Positions 33,455 through 44,433 of a stretch of 55,728 nucleotides of DNA are shown one piece after another. Under the pieces are notes generated by a model. That model made no database searches. It worked only from the letters and a program-made list of their open reading frames with translations, and was not told the DNA's origin. Location of the stretch: positions 23,258-78,985 of the forward strand of contig NW_004457632.1 in the NCBI RefSeq assembly GCF_000313135.1, in the 5' to 3' direction. The position numbers and the translations under genes were made by a program. Every line of letters begins with the position of its first letter. The first letter of the stretch is position 1. The DNA is from Acanthamoeba castellanii str. Neff (Eukaryota > Discosea > Longamoebia > Acanthamoebidae).

Positions 33455-34783
33455 ATGGGAGACAAGCAGCAGCCGACTTTCGATTTCAGCAAGCTCAACT
33501 TTGATCTCTCCGGCGGCGGCGCTGGCGGATTCAACCTCCAGGGCGCGCTTCAGGGCCTGCAGAGCCAGCTCGGCGCGCTGGGCATGATTGGCGCCGACTC
33601 CGGCTACTTCCAGACCCTGCCTAAGGCCGTGCAGCGCCGAGTCCGCGCTCTCCGCAACCTCGACGTACGTCCCATCTCCGATCTCCATCTCCGATTTTTC
33701 ATTCATCAGCCAATTGGCCGTTAGCCATAATTTGTTTCCACGTGTTGATAGTGTCCCGATTCTGTTTTTTACAACACGAACTTACGATTCCTTGGCCTTG
33801 TAGCGCGAGTACGAGAAGATTGAGGAGGAGTTCGAGAAGGAGCTGAAGGCCCTCGAGCTCAAGTACCACAAGGAGCAGTTCACCCCTCTCTACCAGAAGC
33901 GAGCGGCCATCATCAACGGTAAGGTTGAGCCCACCGACGAGGAGGCCAAGGAGGAGTCCGATGATGAGGAGGAAGATGCCGAGCCCAAGATCCAGGAGAT
34001 CAAGGAGGAGAAGAAGGATGAGGAAGTAAAGGAAGAGACCGAGGAGGAGAAGAACGTCGTCGGTGTGCCCGAGTTCTGGCTCACCGCTCTCAAGCACCAC
34101 GAGATGCTCGACTCGGCCATCTCCGAGAAGGACGAGGAGGCCCTCAAGTACCTCACCGACATCACGCAGGACCCCGTCGAGGAGGAGGCCGGCAGCTTCA
34201 CCCTCAAGTTCCACTTCAGGGAGAACCCCTTCTTCACCAACGAGGTCATCAGCAAGACCTACCACCTCGACGGTGACGGCGAGGAGGGTGACGAGGTTGT
34301 CTGCGAGAGCGTCGACAGCACTCAGATCAACTGGAAGGAGGGCCAGGACCTGACCCAGGGCGTCAAGAAGAGCTTCGGCCCCGGTGGCTCGTTCTTCAAC
34401 TTCTTCGCCCCGCCCGAGGTCAAGCAGGGCAAGCAGCCCTCGCCTCAGATCGTGAGCATGATGGAGCTCGACTTCGAGATGGCCGTGTCGCTCAAGGAGG
34501 AGATCATCAAGCACGCCGTGCACTGGTTCACCGGTGACGCCAGCGTCGATGGCTTCGGTGGCGATGATGGTGAGGAGGACGATGAGGATGGCGAGGTACG
34601 CATCGCTTTGTCTCAGCCTTTTCCTGATGTGTGATGACGAAGAGGTAGCTGACTTCCTGACCTCTTCTTCTCCTCTTGCAGTTCGGTGGTGAGGGTGATG
34701 AGGATGACGATGATGACGAGGAGGACGGTGAGTTCGCCCCGCCTGAGGGTGGTGAGGGCAAGCCCGAGTGCAAGCAGCAGTAA
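33455..34783 (+). CDS. Nucleosome assembly protein 1 (NAP1)
   Basis: Three exons: 33455-33664, 33804-34595, 34682-34783. It carries the NAP fold: VQRRVRALRNLD, a long dimerisation helix (REYEKIEEEFEKELKALELK), PLYQKRAAIING, an acidic insert, GVPEFWLTALKHHEML, FTLKFHFRENPFFTNEV, ITQDP, GSFFNFFAPPE and an Asp/Glu-rich tail typical of histone chaperones. It binds H2A-H2B (and H3-H4), shuttles histones and assembles nucleosomes. The last four residues, CKQQ, form a CaaX-like box, the same end as animal NAP1L1. About 367 residues, the usual length. Confidence 0.95.
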
Positions 34784-34949
34784 AAAGCAGCCGCTTTGGC
34801 AGCCGCTGCACACCTCCCTTCTCTCTCTCTCTCCTTCGCTCTTCAGTTTTGTGTAACAAACCCGTTGATCACCTCCAGCCTGGCTTTTATTCATTCATTC
34901 ATTTATCACTTATTTATCTATTTACCACACCTGAATACGGTGGGGGGTA

Positions 34950-35734
34950 GTGTCAGCCACGACGACGTTGCCGGAAGCGAGGTCCACCGCCACACCACCA
35001 GGCCTCGGTAACGAAGATCGTGCCCGCTGGGGTCACAGCCACGCCAGTTGGTCCGTGGACAGAGAGCGGAATGGAGACCCGCGAGCTGTCAGCGCTGAAC
35101 CTCATCACCCCTCCATTACTAGACCACGATGGTGTCGCCCGAAGTTGGGCCACCGCCACGGCGCAGGGTTCCTTGAACTGTCAGGGGCCGGAACTCAGGC
35201 AGCCGAATGTGTGGATGAAGGACCCATCAGCTCGAAACACCTGGGTCCGATGGTTGCCGGTGTCGGCCACGACGATTCAGCTTCAGCTGAAGCTGGGCAA
35301 TGCCGGGGCTCTGAAGATGCTGTGCTCAATGTCGGAATCAAATTCAAACTTGGAAGGTGAGGTGGTTTACATACGGGCCATTGTTGGCCGATGATTGTTC
35401 CCTCGTTTTCAGCGACTTCATTTGCTTCTTGAGCTTGTCGATCTCGCCCTGTTGCTGCCTCTGATGCTCCTGAATTGAGCGTGAGAGCTGTTGCACAGCT
35501 TCGCGCTGGCGCTGGAGGATGGTGTGGAGGACTTCTCATGTGACGCGCGCACGTGAACTCAGAACAAAAGTACGTAGCGTGGCACGCCACCACCTTGGCG
35601 GCGCACTCGACGGTCTCGTGGTTCTCTTGGTTGATTGGCGCCACGCGACTGCCACAACCAAGACCACACGCGTGTCGTGCAGAGACATGCGCGCATGAAC
35701 CGCCGCATGAGGGGACGACTCGCAGGTCATCCAT
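34950..35734 (-). pseudogene. Degenerate NHL-repeat / coiled-coil gene (TRIM-NHL-like remnant)
   Basis: On the minus strand, a Cys/His-rich segment (ECAAKVVACHATYFCSEF, about 35590) resembles a B-box. A coiled coil follows in another frame (ILQRQREAVQQLSRSIQEHQ and EIDKLKKQMKS, about 35420-35520). NHL repeats appear in shifting frames: IVVADTGNHRTQVFRADGSF (about 35270), GPTGVAVTPAGTIFVTEA (about 35020) and GGVAVDLASGNVVVADT (about 34970). A stop directly precedes IVVAD and cannot be spliced out. A one-base shift separates VTEA from GGVAV. The order B-box, coiled coil, NHL is that of TRIM-NHL-type E3 ligases; this copy is decayed. Confidence 0.55.
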
Positions 35735-36029
35735 TGTACATAGTCAGACCCAGCCCTGGCCTGGAGGAGGGAGAATACTCCTGGTAGTACTGGCGTGGTA
35801 GTGGACAAGGGCATATCTCTTGACATCGTCTGCCTACTTGAGAGTAGCGCGAACAGGCACATACCTGCGCAAGTTCATTTGCCCCGAATTGGAATTTCAG
35901 GGCCAATAGGGAGTAGCAGGAATTCCATGAATTTGGGCCGCGTGAATGATAGCTCGGTTGCGGTGGAGTGGGCGACAAGGCCGCCGGCGAAACATTTGCA
36001 CGACGGACTAGATCTGGATTGATCGCGAG
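35735..36029. other. Gap upstream of AGC kinase
   Basis: About 300 bp without a convincing gene. It is probably the kinase promoter and 5' UTR. Confidence 0.4.
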
Positions 36030-37642
<1,613 letters not shown>

Positions 37643-38356
37643 GTACGTTATTTACGATCGCACCTGCATGGCGTTCATCATGAACTGTGCGCCTGTCCAC
37701 ATCAGTCCCTTACACCCACCTCCCCCATCAGACTTACTGCGGCGTCGTAGGCCGCGTGCGCACGCGGCCTTTCTTTTTTGTTTCTCAGCCTTGTGCGCGG
37801 TGCATTGACGACGCCCCTCTTCTCTTCTACCGCTCTTTTCACCCCCATGTATATCTATAGCAGAGGCCCATCTTGGCTTGCGGCCGCTACCTAATAAACC
37901 TCCTCCTCATCTCTTCTTGTCCTCTTGTCCCCTCACCGAAGCTTCTCTCGGCGCACTGCCCATACCCGCCATCCGCCGGTCCGAGCATAAAGGCGGAGAG
38001 GAGCGCAAAACAGTTCCAACGAATCCTTCCTGCTGCCCATTATCGCTAACCACCTCGGCCACCAAGCACCTTGTCTTGTGCGACTTGACCAGAGTTGAGC
38101 AAGACCGCGTGGTGATCAAAATGTTAGAGGAAAGCAAAAGATGTGTGAGTGCTTTTGGCGCGAGAGCGTTCCCGCCAAAACCTGAGTTAGTCGAATTTCG
38201 GACCCGCAACTTCAGCGCAGGTCGCCAGGCTGGCCAATCAGCGACGGCGGCAGACCACGCTTGTGGCGCCAGCGGCGAAGTCAAAAAGCCGGCGTCAGCA
38301 TCTTCGCAGCAGCAACCTAACGAACGAATCGAACGAGCGTTTAGAGCTAGAACAAG
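37643..38356. promoter_or_regulatory. Kinase 3' end and beta-tubulin promoter region
   Basis: About 710 bp. AATAAA at 37893-37898 is a plausible polyadenylation signal for the AGC kinase. The inverted pair AGGCCGCGTGCGCACGCGGCCT (about 37750-37771) can form a GC-rich hairpin followed by TTTCTTTTTTG. The right half has no coding signal and should hold the tubulin promoter and 5' UTR. Confidence 0.5.
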
Positions 38357-40302
38357 ATGAGAGAAATCGTGCACGTTCAGGTGGGTCAGTGCGGTAATCA
38401 GATCGGCGCCAAATTCTGGGAGACCATCTGCGCCGAGCACGGCATTCTCCCCAACGGCCAGTGGGATGAGGACATCGCTACCAACCCCGGCAAGGACACC
38501 ATTCAGCTCGACAAGATCAACGTCTACTACACTGAGGCCAATGGAGGCACCTCCCCCCTTCTTCCTGTCTTTTTCTCCTATCTTTGCGCCTTTCCTCATT
38601 TACGTTGAAATGGTCACTGTCAATAGCGATAGTAGCCCTTAATTAATGTTAGCCTCCTTGTTTCGTCGTTTATCCTTCCACTGGTAGTGAAAATTGGGTC
38701 TCCTGAGATTCTTCCTTCATTCTGCGCTTCTCCCAAATAATCTTCGCTCGAGATATTTTTTTCCGCGCTTATGAGATGTCTTTTGTGCCTCGTGCCTTGG
38801 CCTAACTCTTCCTGCAGGCAAGTACGTGCCGCGAGCGGTGCTGGTCGACTTGGAGCCGGGCGTGATGGATCAGATCAAGGGCAACAAGCTGGGCAAGATC
38901 TTCCGTCCCGACAACATGGTGCACGGCCAGTCTGGCGCCGGCAACAACTGGTACCCTTTGGCTTGCAAGCCTTTCGCCTCGCTCTCTCTTCGTTGGGCTG
39001 GGCCTTACCCAGCGTTTGTGTGCAAATTTCAGGGCCAAGGGTCACTACACAGAGGGCGCCGAGCTCGTGGAGGAGGTCATGGACGTCGTGCGCAGGGAGG
39101 TGGAGAACTGCGACCTCATGCAGGGCTTCCAGCTCTGCCACTCGCTCGGTGGCGGTACCGGCTCCGGTCTCGGTACCCTTGTCATGTCGAAGCTGCGCGA
39201 GGAGTACCCCGACCGCATGATCTGCACCTTCAGCGTGGTCCCCTCGCCCAAGGTCTCCGAGGTCGTCGTCGAGCCCTACAACGCCACTCTGTCCGTGCAC
39301 CAGCTCATCGAGAATGCCGATGAGGTGATGTGCATCGACAACGAGGCCCTCTACGACATCTGCTTCCGCACGCTCAAGCTGAACAACCCCAACTACTCGG
39401 AGCTGAACGGCCTCGTGTCGCACGTCATGAGCGGCATCACCTGCTCCCTGCGTTTCCCGGGTCAGCTCAACGCCGATCTCCGCAAGCTCGCCGTGAACTT
39501 GATCCCGTTCCCGCGTCTGCACTTCTTCCTCGTCGGCTTTGCCCCCCTCACCTCGCTCTCCAGCAAGGACTACCTCAACCTCTCGTACGTCTCTCCCCCC
39601 TCATCTCGCGCCCAACTGTCCCGCGTTGTTGTGTTCTCGAAACTGGTGAAGCTAATCACATTCATCTGCTCTCTTTACCAGGGTGCTCGAGCTGACGCAG
39701 CAGATGTTCAACCCGCTCAACATGATGGCGGCGTGCGACCCGCGCAACGGCCGGTACCTCACTGCCTCGGCCATCTTCCGCGGCAAGGACCTCCGCACCA
39801 AGGAAGTCGAAGATGTACTTGCCCTCTTCCCTTTTCTCTCTTTCGCCACCGCAGCTCTCTCGTTTTCTTTTCTTCGACCCTTCCATGCTGATCGTCGTCA
39901 TCAATCTTTGAAACATCGTAGGAGCTGCTGAAGGTGCAGGGCAAGCACAGCTCGTCGTTCGTCGAGTGGATCCCCAACAACATCAAGTCGTCCGTGTGCT
40001 CGGTGCCCAACGCCGGCAGGGACATCTCGGCCACCTTCCTCGGTAACTCGACGTGCATCCAGCAGCTGTTCAAGCGCGTCGCGGAGCAGTCGAGCGTCAT
40101 GTTCAAGCGCAAGGCCTTCTGGCACTGGTACACCGAGGAGGGCATGGACGACATGGAGTACACCGAGGCCGAGTCCAACTTGCTCGATCTCGTCCAGGAG
40201 TACCAGCAGTACGAGACCGCCGGCGTGGACGACGAGGAGGACCTTGCCAGCCACGAGGGCGAGTCTGTGGAGGTGGAGAGCGAGCTCAACCTCGACGAGT
40301 AA
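38357..40302 (+). CDS. Beta-tubulin (divergent)
   Basis: Five exons: 38357-38546, 38818-38950, 39033-39594, 39682-39814, 39922-40302. It starts [24 protein letters not shown] is the tubulin mRNA autoregulation signal. GTP-binding [84 protein letters not shown] and [17 protein letters not shown] are beta-tubulin signatures. The tail is acidic ([20 protein letters not shown]). It is more divergent than usual in loop 30-60 ([14 protein letters not shown]) and around [17 protein letters not shown]. Intron 1 has a GC donor. It polymerises with alpha-tubulin into microtubules. Confidence 0.96.
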
Positions 40303-41155
40303 GCCTTGTCGATGTGTGTGTGTGTTGCCTCTGTGGGTGTTGTTATGTGTTTCCTCTTCTTCAGGAAGTGTTGTTCGATACTTTGAATCTAAAACTAGGC
40401 CCTCTTCTTGAACCTCAACCTATGCTAGCGACCTTTGTGCCTCCTGAGGAGATCGAGTCTTCTCAGTTTGCTGGAGATTCTGGAACACATCCATGTGCAG
40501 CTGAAGTGGGGTTGGGCAGCAGTGCATGCCAAGGAAATGACAGCTGAAGATGCTCCAGAGAAAGCCTTGCCCTGTCCTATGGTACTCTCCACTTTTCTTC
40601 ACAATGAGGAGCAGCTAGCAATGGAGTTGATGCAGAAGTGGGGTGTCTCAAGTGAGAGTGTTGACACCAATGCACTCAATGGTGGCCCAAAGAAGCTGGT
40701 CAGGTGGGTCTCTCCCCACTCTCCCCAGTCTGAATGGGGACATGCAAACTCTCATACTTGCACAACTATGAACTTTTAGCAAGTTTTGTGAGATGTGCAA
40801 TTGATGTGATCACAGCTCTTTCTCATGAGGGTCAGCCCATCCTGCCTGTATGCAGACACCAACACCAACACAGACAAGGTAAGGCCTGCAACACTGCACA
40901 AGATGGTGAGAGGTGTTACTGGTATGTCCCTGGAGTGGTGGAACCATGCCACACATCATGTAGTGAAGCAGAATGTGTCCCATTTTTTCACTGGGCAAGA
41001 GACTCAAAACACAAGCACAGAGAAGAGCAGGTCTTTTGTGCTCCCTGTCAGGGAAGCACTTCCTAAGGTGCAAGGGAGAGAGCTTTGCACTTCCATGGCA
41101 AGCATATGAGGTGCTACACTACCCTCCTATTGTGGGTGTTGGTGCGCTGGTCTCC

Positions 41156-41737
41156 TCACTGTGTCCACCAGAAATGTTGCAGGAGGCTGTCTTTGTTGAG
41201 GTCCATCTGTCTGGCTTTGAGGATGACATGCTGGCTCAGCTTTGGGTTGTCAGGCAGCTCCTGCTGCTTGAGGTAATGAATGAGTGGTTGCAGGTCAGGA
41301 TCCTCCCTCTGCAGCCATTGGACGTTGTTGATGGAGAGCTCCTTGCACTTGGCATCCTCCATGGCCTTGGGGTCCTCTTGCTCAACATGGTCCTCCTGTT
41401 CAGCCAGTGCTATCCAGCCCAGGCCCCCTTCTTCAGCTGGCATTTCCTCGCCCAATGCTGCTAGGTCCTCCTGCTGCAACAACATTGGTCTTGCCACAAT
41501 GTGTGGCATTGTGTTTGTGGCTGGTTGGCCTGCTGGCTCTGTGTTTGACTGGTCTGTGTTGATGGTCCCATGCCCTGTATGATGGCTAGACCACCTGACC
41601 ACTCCTTCCTCCTGACTGTAGTGTGTGCAACTGGAGGGGTCCTTTGATCCCCTCATCACCACCACCACTAGGTCTGGCTGCTCCTCATGGGCCTTGCCAT
41701 TGTTGACAGGTCCATGTGTCATGGTGCTGGTGTTCAT
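41156..41737 (-). pseudogene. Integrase N-terminal / linker region of gypsy element
   Basis: The C-terminal part of this frame, WLQREDPDLQPLIHYLKQQE and following, resembles the zinc-binding N-terminal zone of gypsy integrases (AQxxDxxLxxLIxYL). The expected catalytic DDE core is not recognisable downstream (40400-41155), where all frames have stops. The preceding Gln/Glu-rich part is unassigned. Confidence 0.5.
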
Positions 41738-41752
41738 GTGGTGTAGTCCTGG

Positions 41753-42235
41753 TCAGTATTGGACTTCGAAATTGTGCTCTTGCAGCATGAGAGCCCATTG
41801 GGCGAGTTGGTTGGTGGGGTTGCGCTGGTTGCTTATCCACATGAGTGGGTTGTGGTTGGTGACCACAGTGAAGTGATGGCCATGGAGATAGTGTTGGTAC
41901 ACCTTCACCCACTTGAACACCACTAGGCACTTGTGGTGTATTGGGGAATATTGATGCTCAGTGGCTTTCAGGGTTTGACTCCCATAGGCAATGATGCACT
42001 TGTGCCCATCATTGTCTGGTTGGGTGAGTACTGCACTGATGGTGTGCACCAAGGTGTCTGTGTGCAGTGTAAAGGGCTGGTCTTGTTGTGGTTGCACAAT
42101 GACAGGCGCAGTGGTGAGGTGCTGCTTGAGCATCTCAAAGGCCTCCTGGTGCACCTGTCCCCAGTAGAAGACTACTCACTTGCCCATGAGGTGGTGGAGC
42201 GGCTCAGTGATCTCAGCAAATCCCTCAATGAATTG
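41753..42235 (-). pseudogene. RNase H domain of gypsy element
   Basis: QFIEGFAEITEPLHHLMGK, HQEAFEMLKQHLTTAPVI, FTLHTDTLVHTISAVLTQ and VVTNHNPLMWI are the usual RT-connection and RNase H blocks. In-frame TGA codons stand at 42236-42238 (expected Arg of NYYRQF) and about 42176-42178. The catalytic Asp of TDHxPL is Asn (codon 41855-41857). Inactive. Confidence 0.75.
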
Positions 42236-42848
42236 TCAATAGTAGTTGGCCAGTCCAAGGAAGCAGCACACCTCCTGAGCCAACCATGGTGGCCACATGT
42301 CCTTGACAGTGGTGACTTTGGCAGGGTCTGGCTTGAGGCCTTCCTTTGTCAGGAGGTGCCCAAGGAACAGCAATTCCTGTTGGAAGAAAATGCACTTGCT
42401 TGGCTTCAGGTACATCTGTCCCTGCCAGAGATGGTCAAAGATGGCCTGTAGGTGGGCCAGGTGCTCCTCAAAGGACCATGAGTAGATGATGATATCATCT
42501 ATGTACATGAGGCAGTGAGGCCCCCAAGTAGTGCCTCCATGTTCTGCTGGAATGAGGCTGGTGTGTTGGTCAGCCCAAAGGGCATGATGTTGAACTCATA
42601 GAGTCCACTGCTGACCAAAAAGGCTGTCTTCTCCTTGTCCTCCTTGTGGAGTGCAACTTGCCAGTAGCCTGATATGTCCATGCTGGACCTGTACATGGAG
42701 CCACCCACTTGATTGAGGAGCTCATCAATGAGTGGGTATGCATTGTGCTTTGTGATGCAGTTGAGGTCTTGGTAGTCCATGCAGAACTGCCATGATCTGT
42801 CTGACACTGAAGAGGTCCCCATTCTTCAGTAGGAGGCTGCACAGCCAT
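42236..42848 (-). pseudogene. Reverse transcriptase of gypsy element
   Basis: Two overlapping frames: FCMDYQDLNCITKHNAYPLI, MDISGYWQVALHKEDKEKTA, GLYEFNIMPFGLTNTPASFQ; then, after a one-base shift at about 42505, LMYIDDIIIYSWSFEEHLAH and KCIFFQQELLFLGHLLTKEG. The YIDD catalytic box survives. The order and the box are diagnostic for Ty3/gypsy reverse transcriptase. The frame is closed by TGA at 42236. Confidence 0.88.
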
Positions 42849-43059
42849 TCCTTCTGGGCGTGGGAGAGGTCCATGTCAGCCCATCCTACCAGCTCAGCCT
42901 CCATGGTGCTGAGACCTGAGCTAGCTTTGTTGGTCACAGGCGTTGGCCCCCACTCAGCACCAGCCCCACTTCCTCCATGTTGAATGCCAGGATGACAATG
43001 GGCTCTGCAATGGGTTCTGCTACACCAACCTGCATGCCCAGCCAGAGGTTGGCCATGGC

Positions 43060-43225
43060 CTTGGTCAAGCCTCATGCACAGGCTGCTGTCCAAGTGCCTC
43101 AACAGTGCTCAGCACATCCTCCCAGATGAACAAGTGGCCTGATCCTGTGTTGATGATGACCTGCTTGGCCACCTGCCCCACCAGCAACTGGATGTGGATC
43201 AGCGCCATGTCAGCCATCTCAACAT
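43060..43225 (-). pseudogene. Retroviral-type aspartic protease remnant
   Basis: The minus-strand frame reads HIQLLVGQVAKQVIINTGSG then HLFIWEDVL. This is the active-site block V-D-T-G-S-G with the catalytic Asp changed to Asn (codon 43149-43151). It lies between the gag-like and RT segments, as expected for gypsy. Confidence 0.6.
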
Positions 43226-43662
43226 CCTCATCACCTGTGGCTGGCTCAGGTCAGACAGTGGCAACCTCCAGTGTACACTTGCCATCCTCAGTGACACTGT
43301 TCATGCTGCCAGCACATCCAGAGCTCCCACTGCTAGCTGTTGTGTCCAGCAACTCCACAGCACCACATGCACTGGTCCTGGCACTCTCTCCCAAAACCAA
43401 CACATGCTCAGCCTTCTCAGCCCCAGCATGGTCTGCCTGTGCCACACCAGACATCAGCCCACCAGCCCTGACCCAGCCAGCCAACCCTCCATGCTCCTCC
43501 ATGGGGTGCTTCACCACCCATCCTGCCTTGTCCTCCTCTCTCTCCATGTGTGGCCACTCTGCAATGGCAACACCAGACATGGCCCCATTGGCACCACCAG
43601 CTAGTTTGACCACCAGTGAGGATTTTATGACTGCTCAGAAGTTGCACTTGCTCAGCCATGAG

Positions 43663-44202
43663 TCATGCCATGGCCTCCATGAGCATGGTGAGCTGCTCAG
43701 CTAATGACAGACCCATGGGCATGGCTGCAGCCTGTTGTGTGATCTTGTTGGACTTGTAGTGGTCAAGCTGGTTGCAGAGTGCCTTGTACTCAACCAGCAG
43801 AAAGAGGGCCACAGCAATATGTGTAGTGGCAGCTGGCTGCACACTCATCCTCTTCATAGCTGTGCCAGCCAGGGCATAGGCCACAATGGGGGTGAACTTG
43901 CTGTCATCATAGCCATGCAGCACCTGCGTGATGAGCAGCTGGTCCTTCCACACATAGAAGTCCTCACCATCCACACCCAAGAAGGTCAGCAGTTGTTTTA
44001 ACAGCACCTTGGGCTTGCTCCACAGCACTGGCTTGCCACCACCCTTGGTCACCACCTTCATTGCAGCCCACTCACTGAGCACACCAGGTGACACCACTCC
44101 AGAATTGAGCAGCTCCCCTATAGCCACAAGGGCATCCTGGCCCTCATATAGGAGGAGCAGGACACAGGCACAAGTCCACATCTCAAGTAACCAGGTGTTC
44201 AC
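43663..44202 (-). pseudogene. Gag-like ORF of gypsy element
   Basis: An open frame of 179 codons upstream of the protease. It is rich in hydrophobic helices (KQLLTFLGVDGEDFYVWKDQ, LITQVLHGYDDSKFTPIVAY). Its assignment to gag rests on position and on the resemblance to the helical capsid region of copia/gypsy gag (W..L...L...). No zinc knuckle is seen in this frame. Confidence 0.4.
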
Positions 44203-44433
44203 AAAAAAGGGTCAGTGACTCTTTTTACTAACTATCTGGCAGCATGTACAGATTGTCAGGGCTGTAGGGTTTTTTCTATTGCAAAACACTCAAAAACACC
44301 CTGAAATCAACTACAAAATTCGCTCAAACAGAGGCCTTTTCTTGCTTTTCTCTCTCACTCTCTGAAGCACTTGCACCTTGATTTGTTATTAATGCATGTT
44401 TTATATTTATATATTCCCAAGGCCACTGACACT

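Larger units (their letters stand above)
40380..44330 (-). mobile_element. Decayed Ty3/gypsy retrotransposon
   Basis: The minus strand shows gag-like, protease, reverse transcriptase, RNase H and integrase-N segments in gypsy order from high to low coordinates. All carry stops, frameshifts or lost catalytic residues. The block is sharply different from flanking DNA: CpG is almost absent (2 CpG in 41281-41640) while TpG and CpA abound, whereas host exons have about 5-8 CpG per 60 bp. I could not identify LTRs or target-site duplications, so the ends are estimates from composition. It sits just downstream of beta-tubulin and downstream of the BAG-sHsp stop. Confidence 0.8.

Noticed and set aside
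33699..34859. A 386-codon minus-strand ORF
   Set aside because: Antisense of NAP1; low-complexity Leu-rich translation of GAG/GAA codons, with NAP motifs on the plus strand.
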